A stretch of DNA of 49,546 nt, from the NCBI RefSeq assembly GCF_000717345.1, contig NZ_JNZA01000048.1:1-49546 (forward strand). The letters run 5' to 3'. Made by a program: the position numbers and the translations under genes. The DNA is from Streptomyces lydicus (GTDB lineage Bacteria > Actinomycetota > Actinomycetes > Streptomycetales > Streptomycetaceae). Numbering within the stretch: the first letter of the stretch is position 1; each line of letters opens with the position of its first letter. Below, one piece after another: positions 43,149 through 49,546 of the stretch. The notes under the pieces were generated by a model. The model had not been told where the DNA came from, did not search any database, and was given only the letters and a program-made list of their open reading frames with translations.

Positions 43149-43400
43149 GTGGTGCCGCAGGACTCCGGGCACAGACCGGACTTACGGACCGACACCGAGA
43201 CCGGGACCACGACCGGCATCGAATCCACGACCACCGTCGACGCCGGCCCCTCCCTCGTCCGTTTCTCGCGCGACGAGTACGCCCGGCGAGTGGTGGCCCG
43301 GGTCGCGCCCGAGGAGCTGCCGGCCTTGGTGCTCGCCGATGCCGTGGCCGGCGAACTGGCGCTGCTGAGACCCGGCGGGGATGAGGAGCCGACGCAGTGA
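43149..43400 (+). CDS. small acidic protein coupled to the M48 protease gene
   Basis: The 83-residue protein has a Thr-rich, low-complexity N-terminus (TDTETGTTTGIESTTTVDAG) and a helical second half (LVRFSRDEYARRVVARVAPE, then ELPALVLADAVAGELALLRP). It has no transmembrane segment. I recognise no family, and it is too short for a BlaI-type repressor. The stop overlaps the protease start (GTGA), so the two proteins are made together. GAGGGGG precedes GTG 43149. It could be a substrate, inhibitor or adaptor of the protease; this is inference from coupling only. Confidence 0.6.
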   Translation: MVPQDSGHRPDLRTDTETGTTTGIESTTTVDAGPSLVRFSRDEYARRVVARVAPEELPALVLADAVAGELALLRPGGDEEPTQ

Positions 43401-45037
43401 AGCCCGCTGCCTCGCGCCCTCCGCGCCCGTCGGGCCCTTCCGGCTCCCTCGACATCGAAGCGTTCCCCTCCGATCTGTCGCTGATGCTGCTCCTGCTGGT
43501 GGTCTCGGTCCTGGCCCAGGACCTGTTCTTCGCCCTGTGGATGGCCACGTTGCAGGCGCCCGTGACGGAGCTGTGCACGGGCTCGGCGCTGGACTGTCCC
43601 AGGGATGCCGGCGCGATGGTCAGCGGCACGGTGAACTACCTTCTGATGCTGCTCACGCCCGGGCTCGCGATCGGGGCGAGCACCGGCCGGCGCCGGCGCC
43701 GGCGTGCCACGCCGCTGGCCGAGACACCGTTCCACGGGGCCGCAGAGGCGGTGGGGAACCTCATCCGGGAGGCCCGACTGAGCCGGAAACCGGTGGTGAT
43801 GCTGGACCCGCGGCTGGCGTCGGCAGCGTACGTCACCGGTCAGCAACACCGGCCCCTGCTGATGCTCGGCCCGGAACTGCTGGTGCTGCGCGGGAAGGGC
43901 GACCACGGACGGCGGATCTTCGACACGGTGGTCCGGCACGAGCTGGCGCATCTGCGCGGCAGGGACCTGCAGACGTACCACGTGCTGACGGTGTTCCGCC
44001 GCTCCAACCTGGTCGCCGGGGCCTTCATCGTCTTCGCCATCACCCTGGACGTGCTCAACCTCAACTCCACGCCGGGCGCGCTGGTGGTCACCCTGCTCCG
44101 GGCCCTCCTGCTCACTCTGCTCGGCGAGTTGATCTCCCGCGCCTACCTGCGGGTCCGCGAACACCATGCCGACCTGCACGCCGGCAGGACCGACCGCGAC
44201 GGACTGCTCGCCGCCCTCGGTGCGAACAGCGGCCGGGCGGACGGAACGGGCGCGGCACGGCTGCGGTCCTGGCTGCGCCACCACCCCCTGGGCGACGAAC
44301 GGCTGGGCGTGGCCAGGACCCCGGGCCGGATGCTGGCCTCCTCGCCGGGGCGGGTGTTCCTCGGTGCGACCGTCGCCGGTGTGCTGCTGCCGACGCTCCA
44401 GGACATGCTGCTGCGGTTCTACGGACCCGAGCACGGGGCCCTCACGATGATTCTGTGCGGGCTGCTCGTCGGGGTGGCTCTGACGCTGTTCGTGGGGTTC
44501 ACGCTGTGGCGTCACCAGTGGTACGCGGCAGGTCCGGCCCGGCTCGGCCGGTCTGCGCTCACCGGCCTGATCGTGGCGGTGGGGGTGGTGGCGGGCGGTT
44601 GGCTCGCCCTCTACACGCGGGTGTCCGGCTACGGTCTCTCCGGTATGCCGCTGGAACCTTCGTTCCTCGCCGTGGTGGTCGTCGCGGCCGTGCTGCTGTG
44701 CGGCTGGCTCACGGTCGTCGGGGCGCAGTGGTACCGGGGCGACCCCGAGGCGCAACGCATGCCCCGGTTCCTGAAGTTGGCCGTGGTGCCGGCGTGCCTG
44801 CTCGGAGGGTGGCTGATGGCCGGTGTCTGGGTGTGGGGAGTGACCCTTCAGGGCGTCCTGACCGCGTGCTCGATGAAGGGCTACCGGTGTGTGACGAACC
44901 CGGACCGGGCTGTTGCCGAGGCGGTGACCGGGTTCATCGCACCCGGCCCGGTGCTGGTGGCGGTCATGCTCATCGCTCTGGCCGTCCCGCTGGCCGCCCG
45001 TTTCGCCGCACCGGTCACCGACAGGATCTCGCGATGA
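43397..45037 (+). CDS. multispanning M48-type metalloprotease
   Basis: The 546-residue membrane protein has about 9-10 hydrophobic segments on both sides of a cytosolic catalytic domain. The zinc motif is VVRHELAHLRGRD (HExxH, His181, Glu182, His185), and AYLRVREHHADLHA supplies the third ligand, as in HtpX/M48 proteases. It is longer than HtpX (about 290 residues) because of an extended C-terminal membrane part. It starts at GTG 43397 inside the preceding small gene. It may cleave membrane or membrane-proximal substrates; targets are unknown. Confidence 0.82.
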   Translation: MKPAASRPPRPSGPSGSLDIEAFPSDLSLMLLLLVVSVLAQDLFFALWMATLQAPVTELCTGSALDCPRDAGAMVSGTVNYLLMLLTPGLAIGASTGRRRRRRATPLAETPFHGAAEAVGNLIREARLSRKPVVMLDPRLASAAYVTGQQHRPLLMLGPELLVLRGKGDHGRRIFDTVVRHELAHLRGRDLQTYHVLTVFRRSNLVAGAFIVFAITLDVLNLNSTPGALVVTLLRALLLTLLGELISRAYLRVREHHADLHAGRTDRDGLLAALGANSGRADGTGAARLRSWLRHHPLGDERLGVARTPGRMLASSPGRVFLGATVAGVLLPTLQDMLLRFYGPEHGALTMILCGLLVGVALTLFVGFTLWRHQWYAAGPARLGRSALTGLIVAVGVVAGGWLALYTRVSGYGLSGMPLEPSFLAVVVVAAVLLCGWLTVVGAQWYRGDPEAQRMPRFLKLAVVPACLLGGWLMAGVWVWGVTLQGVLTACSMKGYRCVTNPDRAVAEAVTGFIAPGPVLVAVMLIALAVPLAARFAAPVTDRISR

Positions 45038-45162
45038 GGAGCGGAACTCCTCCGTGCCACCTCGACGGCACCGCCGCCCCGCGGGCCGCCCAGTGAGCCC
45101 GTGCGGGCGCCCCGGACTCGTCCCATGCTGGACACGAGGGGGTTCGGGCGACGGAGGAAGTG

Positions 45163-45378
45163 GTGAGCATGCAGACCGTTGTGGATCTCACGCGCTGCCA
45201 GGGCTACGCGCAGTGCGTGTTCCTCGCGCCGGACGTGTTCCAGCTGCACGGGGAAGAGGGGCTGCTGTACGCCACGGCCGTCCCCGACGACCAGGTCGAA
45301 CGGGTGCGCCGGGCCGCTGCGGCCTGCCCGGTACAGGCGATTCTCCTCGGCGAGGAGGTGAGCACCGGTGCCCGGTGA
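45163..45378 (+). CDS. ferredoxin of the P450-partner type (probably 3Fe-4S)
   Basis: The 71-residue protein has MQTVVDLTRCQGYAQCVFLA, then PDVF at the start and AAACPVQAI at the end. This gives three cluster cysteines (Cys12, Cys18 and about Cys55). The place of the fourth cysteine is Tyr15 (C-x2-Y-x2-C). Such ferredoxins feed electrons to cytochromes P450. GGAGG (45153-45157) is 5 nt before GTG 45163; ATG 45169 is an alternative. The stop overlaps the reductase start by 11 nt. Confidence 0.87.
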   Translation: MSMQTVVDLTRCQGYAQCVFLAPDVFQLHGEEGLLYATAVPDDQVERVRRAAAACPVQAILLGEEVSTGAR

Positions 45379-46741
45379 CCTCAAGGACGGGCGCATCGTC
45401 ATCGTCGGCGCGTCGCTGGCCGGATTGCGGGCCGCGGAGGCGCTGCGTACGGAGGGCTTCACCGGCTCACTGACCGTGGTCGGGGACGAGCCCCATCCGC
45501 CCTACGACCGGCCGCCACTGTCCAAACAGGTACTCCTCGGCCAGGCAGCGGCGCACACCACCGGACTGCCGATGCGGTGCGACCCGGAAGCCGACTGGCG
45601 GCTGGGAGTGCGTGCCACCGGACTGGACCCCCTCGCGAAGCGGGTGCAGCTGGAGAACGGCGAGGCACTCCCGTTCGACCGGGTGCTGATCGCCACCGGG
45701 ACCCGGGCGCGGCCCTGGCCGAACCCGGAGGAGGCCGCCCTGGACGGGGTGTTCACGCTGCGTACCAGGGATGAAGCCGGGAGCCTGACCGAGCGGCTGG
45801 CGGCCGGGCCGCAGCGGGTGCTGGTGATCGGTGGCGGCTTCACCGGCTCGGAGATCGCCTCGGCCTGCCGCGAGCGCGGGCTGGAGGTCACGGTCGCCGA
45901 ACGCGGCCCCGCGCCCCTGGTGGGCGCGCTCGGCGGCACCCTGTCGAAGCTGGCCGCCGTCATGCAGCGCAATCACGGCGTTGACCTGCGGTGCGGGGTC
46001 ACGGTGACCACCCTGCGCGGGGACGGGAACGGCCGGTTCACCGGTGCGGAGCTGTCCGACGGGAGCCGCGTCGACGCGGATGTGTGCGTCGTGGCGCTGG
46101 GCGCCGTGCGGAACGTGGAGTGGCTCGCGGAGTGCGGGCTGGCCGCGGGCCCGCGCGGGATCGCCTGCGACGCCGGCTGCCGGGCCTTCACCATGTACGG
46201 GATCGTCACCGACGACGTCTTCGTGGCCGGCGACGTGTCCCGCTTCCCCCACCCGCTGTTCGGCTACCAGATGCTGTCCCTGGAGCACTGGGGCAACGCC
46301 GTCGCCCAGGCCGACGTGGCGGCCCACAACATGGTCAACCCGGGTCCGCTGCGGCGCCCGCACCTCGCCATCCCGACGTTCTGGTCGACCCAGTTCGGAT
46401 TCAACATCAAGTCGGTGGGCGTGCCCACCTTCTCCGACCACGTGGTCATCGCCCAGGGCTCCCTGGAGGCGCGCCGGCTGGTGATGGCCTACGGCTACCA
46501 GGGGCGGATCACCGCCGCGGTCACCGTCGACATGGCCAAGTCGCTCGACTACTACCGGCACCTGATCGAGACGGCCGCTCCGTTCCCGCCCCCGCCCGGG
46601 GCGGCGGACCGTGCGCTCGCCGCCGAGATCCCGATCCCTTCCGACGTGCCGGACCCGAAGGTGCTCTCCCACGGGCCCACCGTGGCGCTCACCGGATACC
46701 TGCCCGATCGCCGACTGACCGTGGTGCAGCCCTCGCGCTGA
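45368..46741 (+). CDS. FAD-dependent ferredoxin reductase
   Basis: The 457-residue protein is of the pyridine nucleotide-disulfide oxidoreductase family. The FAD-binding Rossmann motif is IVIVGASLAGLRAAEALR. DRPPLSKQVLLG is conserved, the NAD(P)-binding motif is VLVIGGGFTGSEIASACRER, and VFVAGDVSRFPHPLFG is the second FAD site. This matches putidaredoxin-reductase-like enzymes, which pass electrons from NAD(P)H to a ferredoxin. GTG 45368 lies inside the ferredoxin gene. With the ferredoxin and P450 on either side it completes a class I electron chain. Confidence 0.93.
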   Translation: MPGDLKDGRIVIVGASLAGLRAAEALRTEGFTGSLTVVGDEPHPPYDRPPLSKQVLLGQAAAHTTGLPMRCDPEADWRLGVRATGLDPLAKRVQLENGEALPFDRVLIATGTRARPWPNPEEAALDGVFTLRTRDEAGSLTERLAAGPQRVLVIGGGFTGSEIASACRERGLEVTVAERGPAPLVGALGGTLSKLAAVMQRNHGVDLRCGVTVTTLRGDGNGRFTGAELSDGSRVDADVCVVALGAVRNVEWLAECGLAAGPRGIACDAGCRAFTMYGIVTDDVFVAGDVSRFPHPLFGYQMLSLEHWGNAVAQADVAAHNMVNPGPLRRPHLAIPTFWSTQFGFNIKSVGVPTFSDHVVIAQGSLEARRLVMAYGYQGRITAAVTVDMAKSLDYYRHLIETAAPFPPPPGAADRALAAEIPIPSDVPDPKVLSHGPTVALTGYLPDRRLTVVQPSR

Positions 46742-46774
46742 GCCACGCCCCGCCCCACCCCGAGGAGCGCCACC

Positions 46775-47998
46775 ATGGACTCCGGCACCCTGGACTCCCA
46801 GACCCTGCTGGCACGGATCACCGACTACGCCAGCCGTCCCGATCCCTACCCGCTGTACGCGGAACTCCGCAGCGCCGGTCCGGCGGTGCGGCAGACCGAC
46901 GGCAGCTATCTGGTCGGCACGTATCACGAGATCGCCGCCCTGCTCCACGACCCGCGCATGAGTGCCGACCCCCGCTCCCGCGGCGAGAGCGAGATGACCC
47001 ACAAGCCGCCCTTCCTACGGCTCGACGATCCCGAGCACCACCGGCTGCGCACCCTGGCCATGCGACCGTTCGGCCCGCCGCACAGCCCGGGCCGGGTCGA
47101 GGCCATGCGCGGCGAGATCGACGAGATCACCAAGGAGTTGATGGGTTCCTTCCAGGCGGGGCGCCAGGTCGACATCGTCGACGACTTCGCCTACCCGCTG
47201 CCCGTCACCGTCATCTGCCGGTTGCTCGGCGTGCCGCGCGAGGACGAGCCGCGCTTCCGGGAATGGTCCAACACCCTCGTCGCATCCGCCGACGTGCGGC
47301 CGGAAGACGACTCCACCGACCCGGCCCGGGCGGGCGACCAGGCACGGATCGAGATGGGCGGGTACCTGGTCGACCTCGCCGAACAGCGCCGTGGCCACCC
47401 GACCGGCGACATGCTGTCCGACTTCGTCAACGAGCCGGACCCCGCCCTGCGGCTCACCCAGGAGGAACTCGCGGGAACCGCCGTGCTGTTGCTCATCGCG
47501 GGCCACGAGACCACGGTCAACCTCATCACCAACGGGGCGCTCACCCTGCTGCGCCACCCCGAGCACCTGGACCGGCTGCGGCGCGAGCCCGACCTGATGC
47601 CGCGGGTGGTGGAGGAACTGCTGCGCTACGAACCGCCGGTCCACATGCGGGAGCGCATCCCCCTCGACGACATCGAGGTCACCGGCACCACGATCGCGCA
47701 GGGCACGCCCGTGGTACTGGTGTTGGCTTCCGGTAACCGTGACCCGATGCGGTTCCACGAGCCCGACCGGTTCGACCCCACCCGCCCGGACAACGAGCAC
47801 TTCGGCTTCGGCAGTGGCATCCATCTCTGCTACGGCGGTCCCCTGGCCCGCATCGAGGCCGAGTCCGCACTGCGCGCGCTGGTCCCGTACCTCGGCACCG
47901 CCCGCCTGGGCCAGGACCCGCCCCCGTACCGGCAGAACGCCATGCTCCGCGGCCCCCGCCACCTGCCGGTCGACCTGAAGGTACCCGTCCCGCACTGA
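46775..47998 (+). CDS. cytochrome P450
   Basis: The 407-residue protein has the I-helix LLLIAGHETTVN with the acid-alcohol type pair (Glu-Thr), the ExxR motif in VEELLRYEPPVHM and the heme loop HFGFGSGIHLCYGGPLARIE with axial Cys352. Length and sequence are those of soluble bacterial monooxygenases. It lies 33 nt behind the ferredoxin reductase gene. No biosynthetic genes adjoin, so the substrate is unknown. A 10-bp stem (48086-48095 with 48106-48115) lies after the stop. Confidence 0.95.
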   Translation: MDSGTLDSQTLLARITDYASRPDPYPLYAELRSAGPAVRQTDGSYLVGTYHEIAALLHDPRMSADPRSRGESEMTHKPPFLRLDDPEHHRLRTLAMRPFGPPHSPGRVEAMRGEIDEITKELMGSFQAGRQVDIVDDFAYPLPVTVICRLLGVPREDEPRFREWSNTLVASADVRPEDDSTDPARAGDQARIEMGGYLVDLAEQRRGHPTGDMLSDFVNEPDPALRLTQEELAGTAVLLLIAGHETTVNLITNGALTLLRHPEHLDRLRREPDLMPRVVEELLRYEPPVHMRERIPLDDIEVTGTTIAQGTPVVLVLASGNRDPMRFHEPDRFDPTRPDNEHFGFGSGIHLCYGGPLARIEAESALRALVPYLGTARLGQDPPPYRQNAMLRGPRHLPVDLKVPVPH

Positions 47999-48085
47999 GC
48001 AGGCCGTCGGCCTGTGAACCTGCCTGGACACCCGGGGCCAACCCCGCGGGCGCCGGCACGCGTCGACGCCGCCGGCGAGTGGCTG

Positions 48086-48115
48086 CACGCGGGCTGCCGG
48101 AGCGGAGCCCGCGTG
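48086..48115. terminator. stem-loop between the P450 and PIG-L genes
   Basis: CACGCGGGCT (48086-48095) pairs perfectly with AGCCCGCGTG (48106-48115) over a 10-nt loop. It sits between convergent genes. There is no T run. Confidence 0.5.
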
Positions 48116-48192
48116 GACAAGCCTCCGGGTGTGTCCGCTCGATCGCGCCGGGCGGCCGATGAGCTTTTCCGGGCCTCGGTCGGACGGTCGGA

Positions 48193-49026
48193 TCAGCGCA
48201 GTCCGGCGAAGAGATCGTTCTCCGGTACGGCCGTGCCGGTGGCGTCCTGGACACGTACGAAGGTCTCCATGCCCATCAACTCGCCGAACCTCTCCTTGCC
48301 CATCTTGAGGAAGAAGATGTTCTCGCCCTGACTGGCGTGCGCGGCCAGGGCATCGAATTTCTGACCGCTGAATGCGGTGGTGTCCACCCACGTGGTGATC
48401 TCATCGTCGGGGAGGCCGATTTCGGCTATCGCGGCGGCCTCGGCAGGATCCGGCTCCGGCACGTCCTCCTGAAACTCGCGCATGGTCTCCCCGAACCGCT
48501 GCATCATCGAGCGGGGCATCGTCGTCCAGTACACCTTCGGTGTCAGCGCGGTCATCTCCAGCGCCGCCATCGTGATGCGGTGGGCCTGGATGTGGTCGGG
48601 GTGGCCGTAGAAGCCGTTCTCGTCGTAGGTGACGACCACATCGGGTCGGTAGTGCCGCATGAGTTCTGCGAGTCGGGCGGCGCCTTCCTCCACGGGGGTC
48701 TGCCAGAAGGATCCGGGGGCGTCGTTGCTCGGCCAGCCGATCATCCCGGAGTCGGCATAGTCCAGCATCTCCAGATCGCTGACCTTCAGGACGTCACAAC
48801 TCGCCTCAAGTTCTTGACGGCGCATCAAAGCGACGGTCGCCGGATCGTGCCCGGGGTCGCCCGGCTTGGCACCCCCTGGTCCGTCACCGCAACCGCCGTC
48901 GGTACACGTCACGAGAACCGTGCGGATGCCCTCGGCCGCGTACCGCGCGAGGACCCCTCCGGTTCCGGTGGCCTCGTCGTCGGGGTGGGCGTGTACTGCC
49001 ATGAGCGTCAAGGGCCGGTCAGTCAT
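48193..49026 (-). CDS. mca: PIG-L deacetylase family, mycothiol S-conjugate amidase-like
   Basis: The 277-residue protein has VHAHPDDEATGTGGVLARYA with the zinc ligands His14 and Asp17 of the AHPDDE motif, and YGHPDHIQAHRIT with the third ligand. The start MAVHAHPDDE and the C-terminal half resemble mycothiol S-conjugate amidase (Mca) more than short PIG-L enzymes. Mca removes toxin-mycothiol adducts by amide cleavage; MshB, the GlcNAc-inositol deacetylase of mycothiol synthesis, is the alternative. It stands alone on the minus strand. Confidence 0.8.
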   Translation of the reverse strand: MTDRPLTLMAVHAHPDDEATGTGGVLARYAAEGIRTVLVTCTDGGCGDGPGGAKPGDPGHDPATVALMRRQELEASCDVLKVSDLEMLDYADSGMIGWPSNDAPGSFWQTPVEEGAARLAELMRHYRPDVVVTYDENGFYGHPDHIQAHRITMAALEMTALTPKVYWTTMPRSMMQRFGETMREFQEDVPEPDPAEAAAIAEIGLPDDEITTWVDTTAFSGQKFDALAAHASQGENIFFLKMGKERFGELMGMETFVRVQDATGTAVPENDLFAGLR

Positions 49027-49361
49027 GAAACAGTCCTCCTGCAGAAAAGCGTCTTGTCCGAGGGCGCGGCGGGTGTACCGCGATCCCGGGACCGGATCCT
49101 GGTGGGACGGACGACCTTGTGGTCTCCGTGTTCCCCGCCTTGCGGCTCCGGTCCCTCGGTCGATGCAACCGTGCCGACCGGCCTGGCTGTTCCCGGCGCG
49201 CGGTGGCTTTCCAGGCTTCGGGATTCAACGCGAACGAGGTGCAGGCGCGACTGCCGTCCTGTGGAGGCGCCTTACGTGTGGTGGGTTGCTGACTGCTGAA
49301 TCTGCGGCTGCCCCGGGTGGTCGGCCGAGAGCTAGTGGGACCGGCCGCGCCCGGTACGGCA
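49027..49361. other. intergenic region, no gene seen
   Basis: No open frame here has good third-position bias with a ribosome site. I see no operator-like repeat. It presumably carries the promoter of the PIG-L gene. Confidence 0.5.
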
Positions 49362-49398
49362 GCAGGGCCCGGACCGCGTGTCGCGGTCCGGGCCCTGC
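49362..49398 (-). terminator. 17-bp perfect terminator hairpin
   Basis: GCAGGGCCCGGACCGCG (49362-49378) pairs perfectly with CGCGGTCCGGGCCCTGC (49382-49398) over TGT. It lies just behind the stop of the minus-strand gene at the right edge. Confidence 0.8.
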
Positions 49399-49430
49399 CT
49401 CGTGCGGTGCCGCCCTGCGGCGGCGGTGCG

Positions 49431-49546
49431 TCAGCTCTGTGCGGTGTCGTCGCCCGTCTGCCCGGCGCCCTCAGCTGCGCCTGCCTTCTCGCGCATCTTG
49501 CGCACCAGCTCCGCCTTCTGGTCGGCGGCACCCTGGCGGTCGAGGT
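49431..49546 (-). CDS. 3' end of an unidentified gene
   Basis: The last 37 codons, ending at TGA (49433-49431), read LDRQGAADQKAELVRKMREK, then AGAAEGAGQTGDDTAQS. It is a charged helix followed by an Ala/Gly/Asp tail. Codon use is good and a terminator follows. The rest of the gene is beyond the window, and I do not recognise it. Confidence 0.65.
   Translation of the reverse strand, partial: LDRQGAADQKAELVRKMREKAGAAEGAGQTGDDTAQS

Noticed and set aside
43027..43368. 113-codon open frame before the M48 protease gene
   Set aside because: Proline/arginine-rich, in a different frame from the coupled small gene, and without a ribosome site.
1..49546. tRNA, rRNA, CRISPR array, insertion sequence or prophage genes
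   Set aside because: No cloverleaf-like sequence, direct-repeat array, transposase or integrase motif, or phage gene was seen. This was by eye; a covariance-model scan would be decisive.

Overview
The window is high-GC DNA with the codon use of Streptomyces: almost every third position is G or C, there are many GTG starts and GTGA/ATGA overlaps, and the gene families (AllR-type IclR, DUF6126 with an XRE-cupin partner, NCS2/NCS1 permeases, a guanyl RNase, a mycothiol-type PIG-L enzyme) fit a streptomycete chromosome arm. No rRNA, tRNA, CRISPR, prophage or insertion sequence was seen.

Bases 1-25130 hold a purine and glyoxylate catabolic region. A truncated hydroxypyruvate isomerase gene (hyi) runs off the left edge. 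Next come a UPF0045-like small protein and a DauR-like HTH protein, then uraD-uraH-uricase, an NCS2 permease, an 8-oxoguanine deaminase and a second NCS2 permease. After a chitosanase, a TetR regulator and an M20 dipeptidase-YfcC transporter pair come malate synthase (aceB), a MobA-like nucleotidyltransferase of the type used for xanthine dehydrogenase cofactor, a membrane Ser/Thr kinase, AllR, an Asp/Glu/hydantoin racemase-family protein, an NCS1 permease, allantoinase and allantoicase. Together they take 8-oxoguanine or urate through 5-hydroxyisourate and OHCU to allantoin, allantoate and ureidoglycolate. The glyoxylate is then consumed by malate synthase and by the carboligase/hydroxypyruvate isomerase branch. 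Two palindromes recur at these promoters: a 17-bp TTCAAYR..TGTTGA type (uraD, aceB, allB) and a 15-bp TTCYGC..GGAA type (hyi, aceB, the racemase gene). They look like the operators that tie the regulon together.

Bases 25130-34216 are mixed accessory genes: a frameshifted small ORF, a secreted GH84-type N-acetylglucosaminidase with a discoidin-like C-terminus, a XRE-cupin regulator with a DUF6126 membrane peptide (apparently a leaderless transcript), two VOC proteins, a secreted guanyl RNase, a KDPG aldolase, an exported protein close to cyclohexadienyl dehydratase, a flavodoxin-like quinone reductase and a GntR regulator.

Bases 34392-40357 form a sugar-uptake operon: two tandem paralogous binding lipoproteins, an RbsC-type permease, a single-domain ATPase, a ROK sugar kinase and a membrane-anchored protein. 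The GntR gene sits immediately upstream, and a perfect inverted repeat lies before the operon promoter.

Bases 40719-49546 hold a broken YtcJ-type amidohydrolase, a GAF/LuxR regulator, a small protein translationally coupled to a multispanning M48 protease, a complete ferredoxin/ferredoxin reductase/P450 cassette, a mycothiol-conjugate-amidase-like PIG-L enzyme and the 3' end of an unidentified gene. All positions and motifs were read by eye. Family names rest on recognised motifs, not on database searches.
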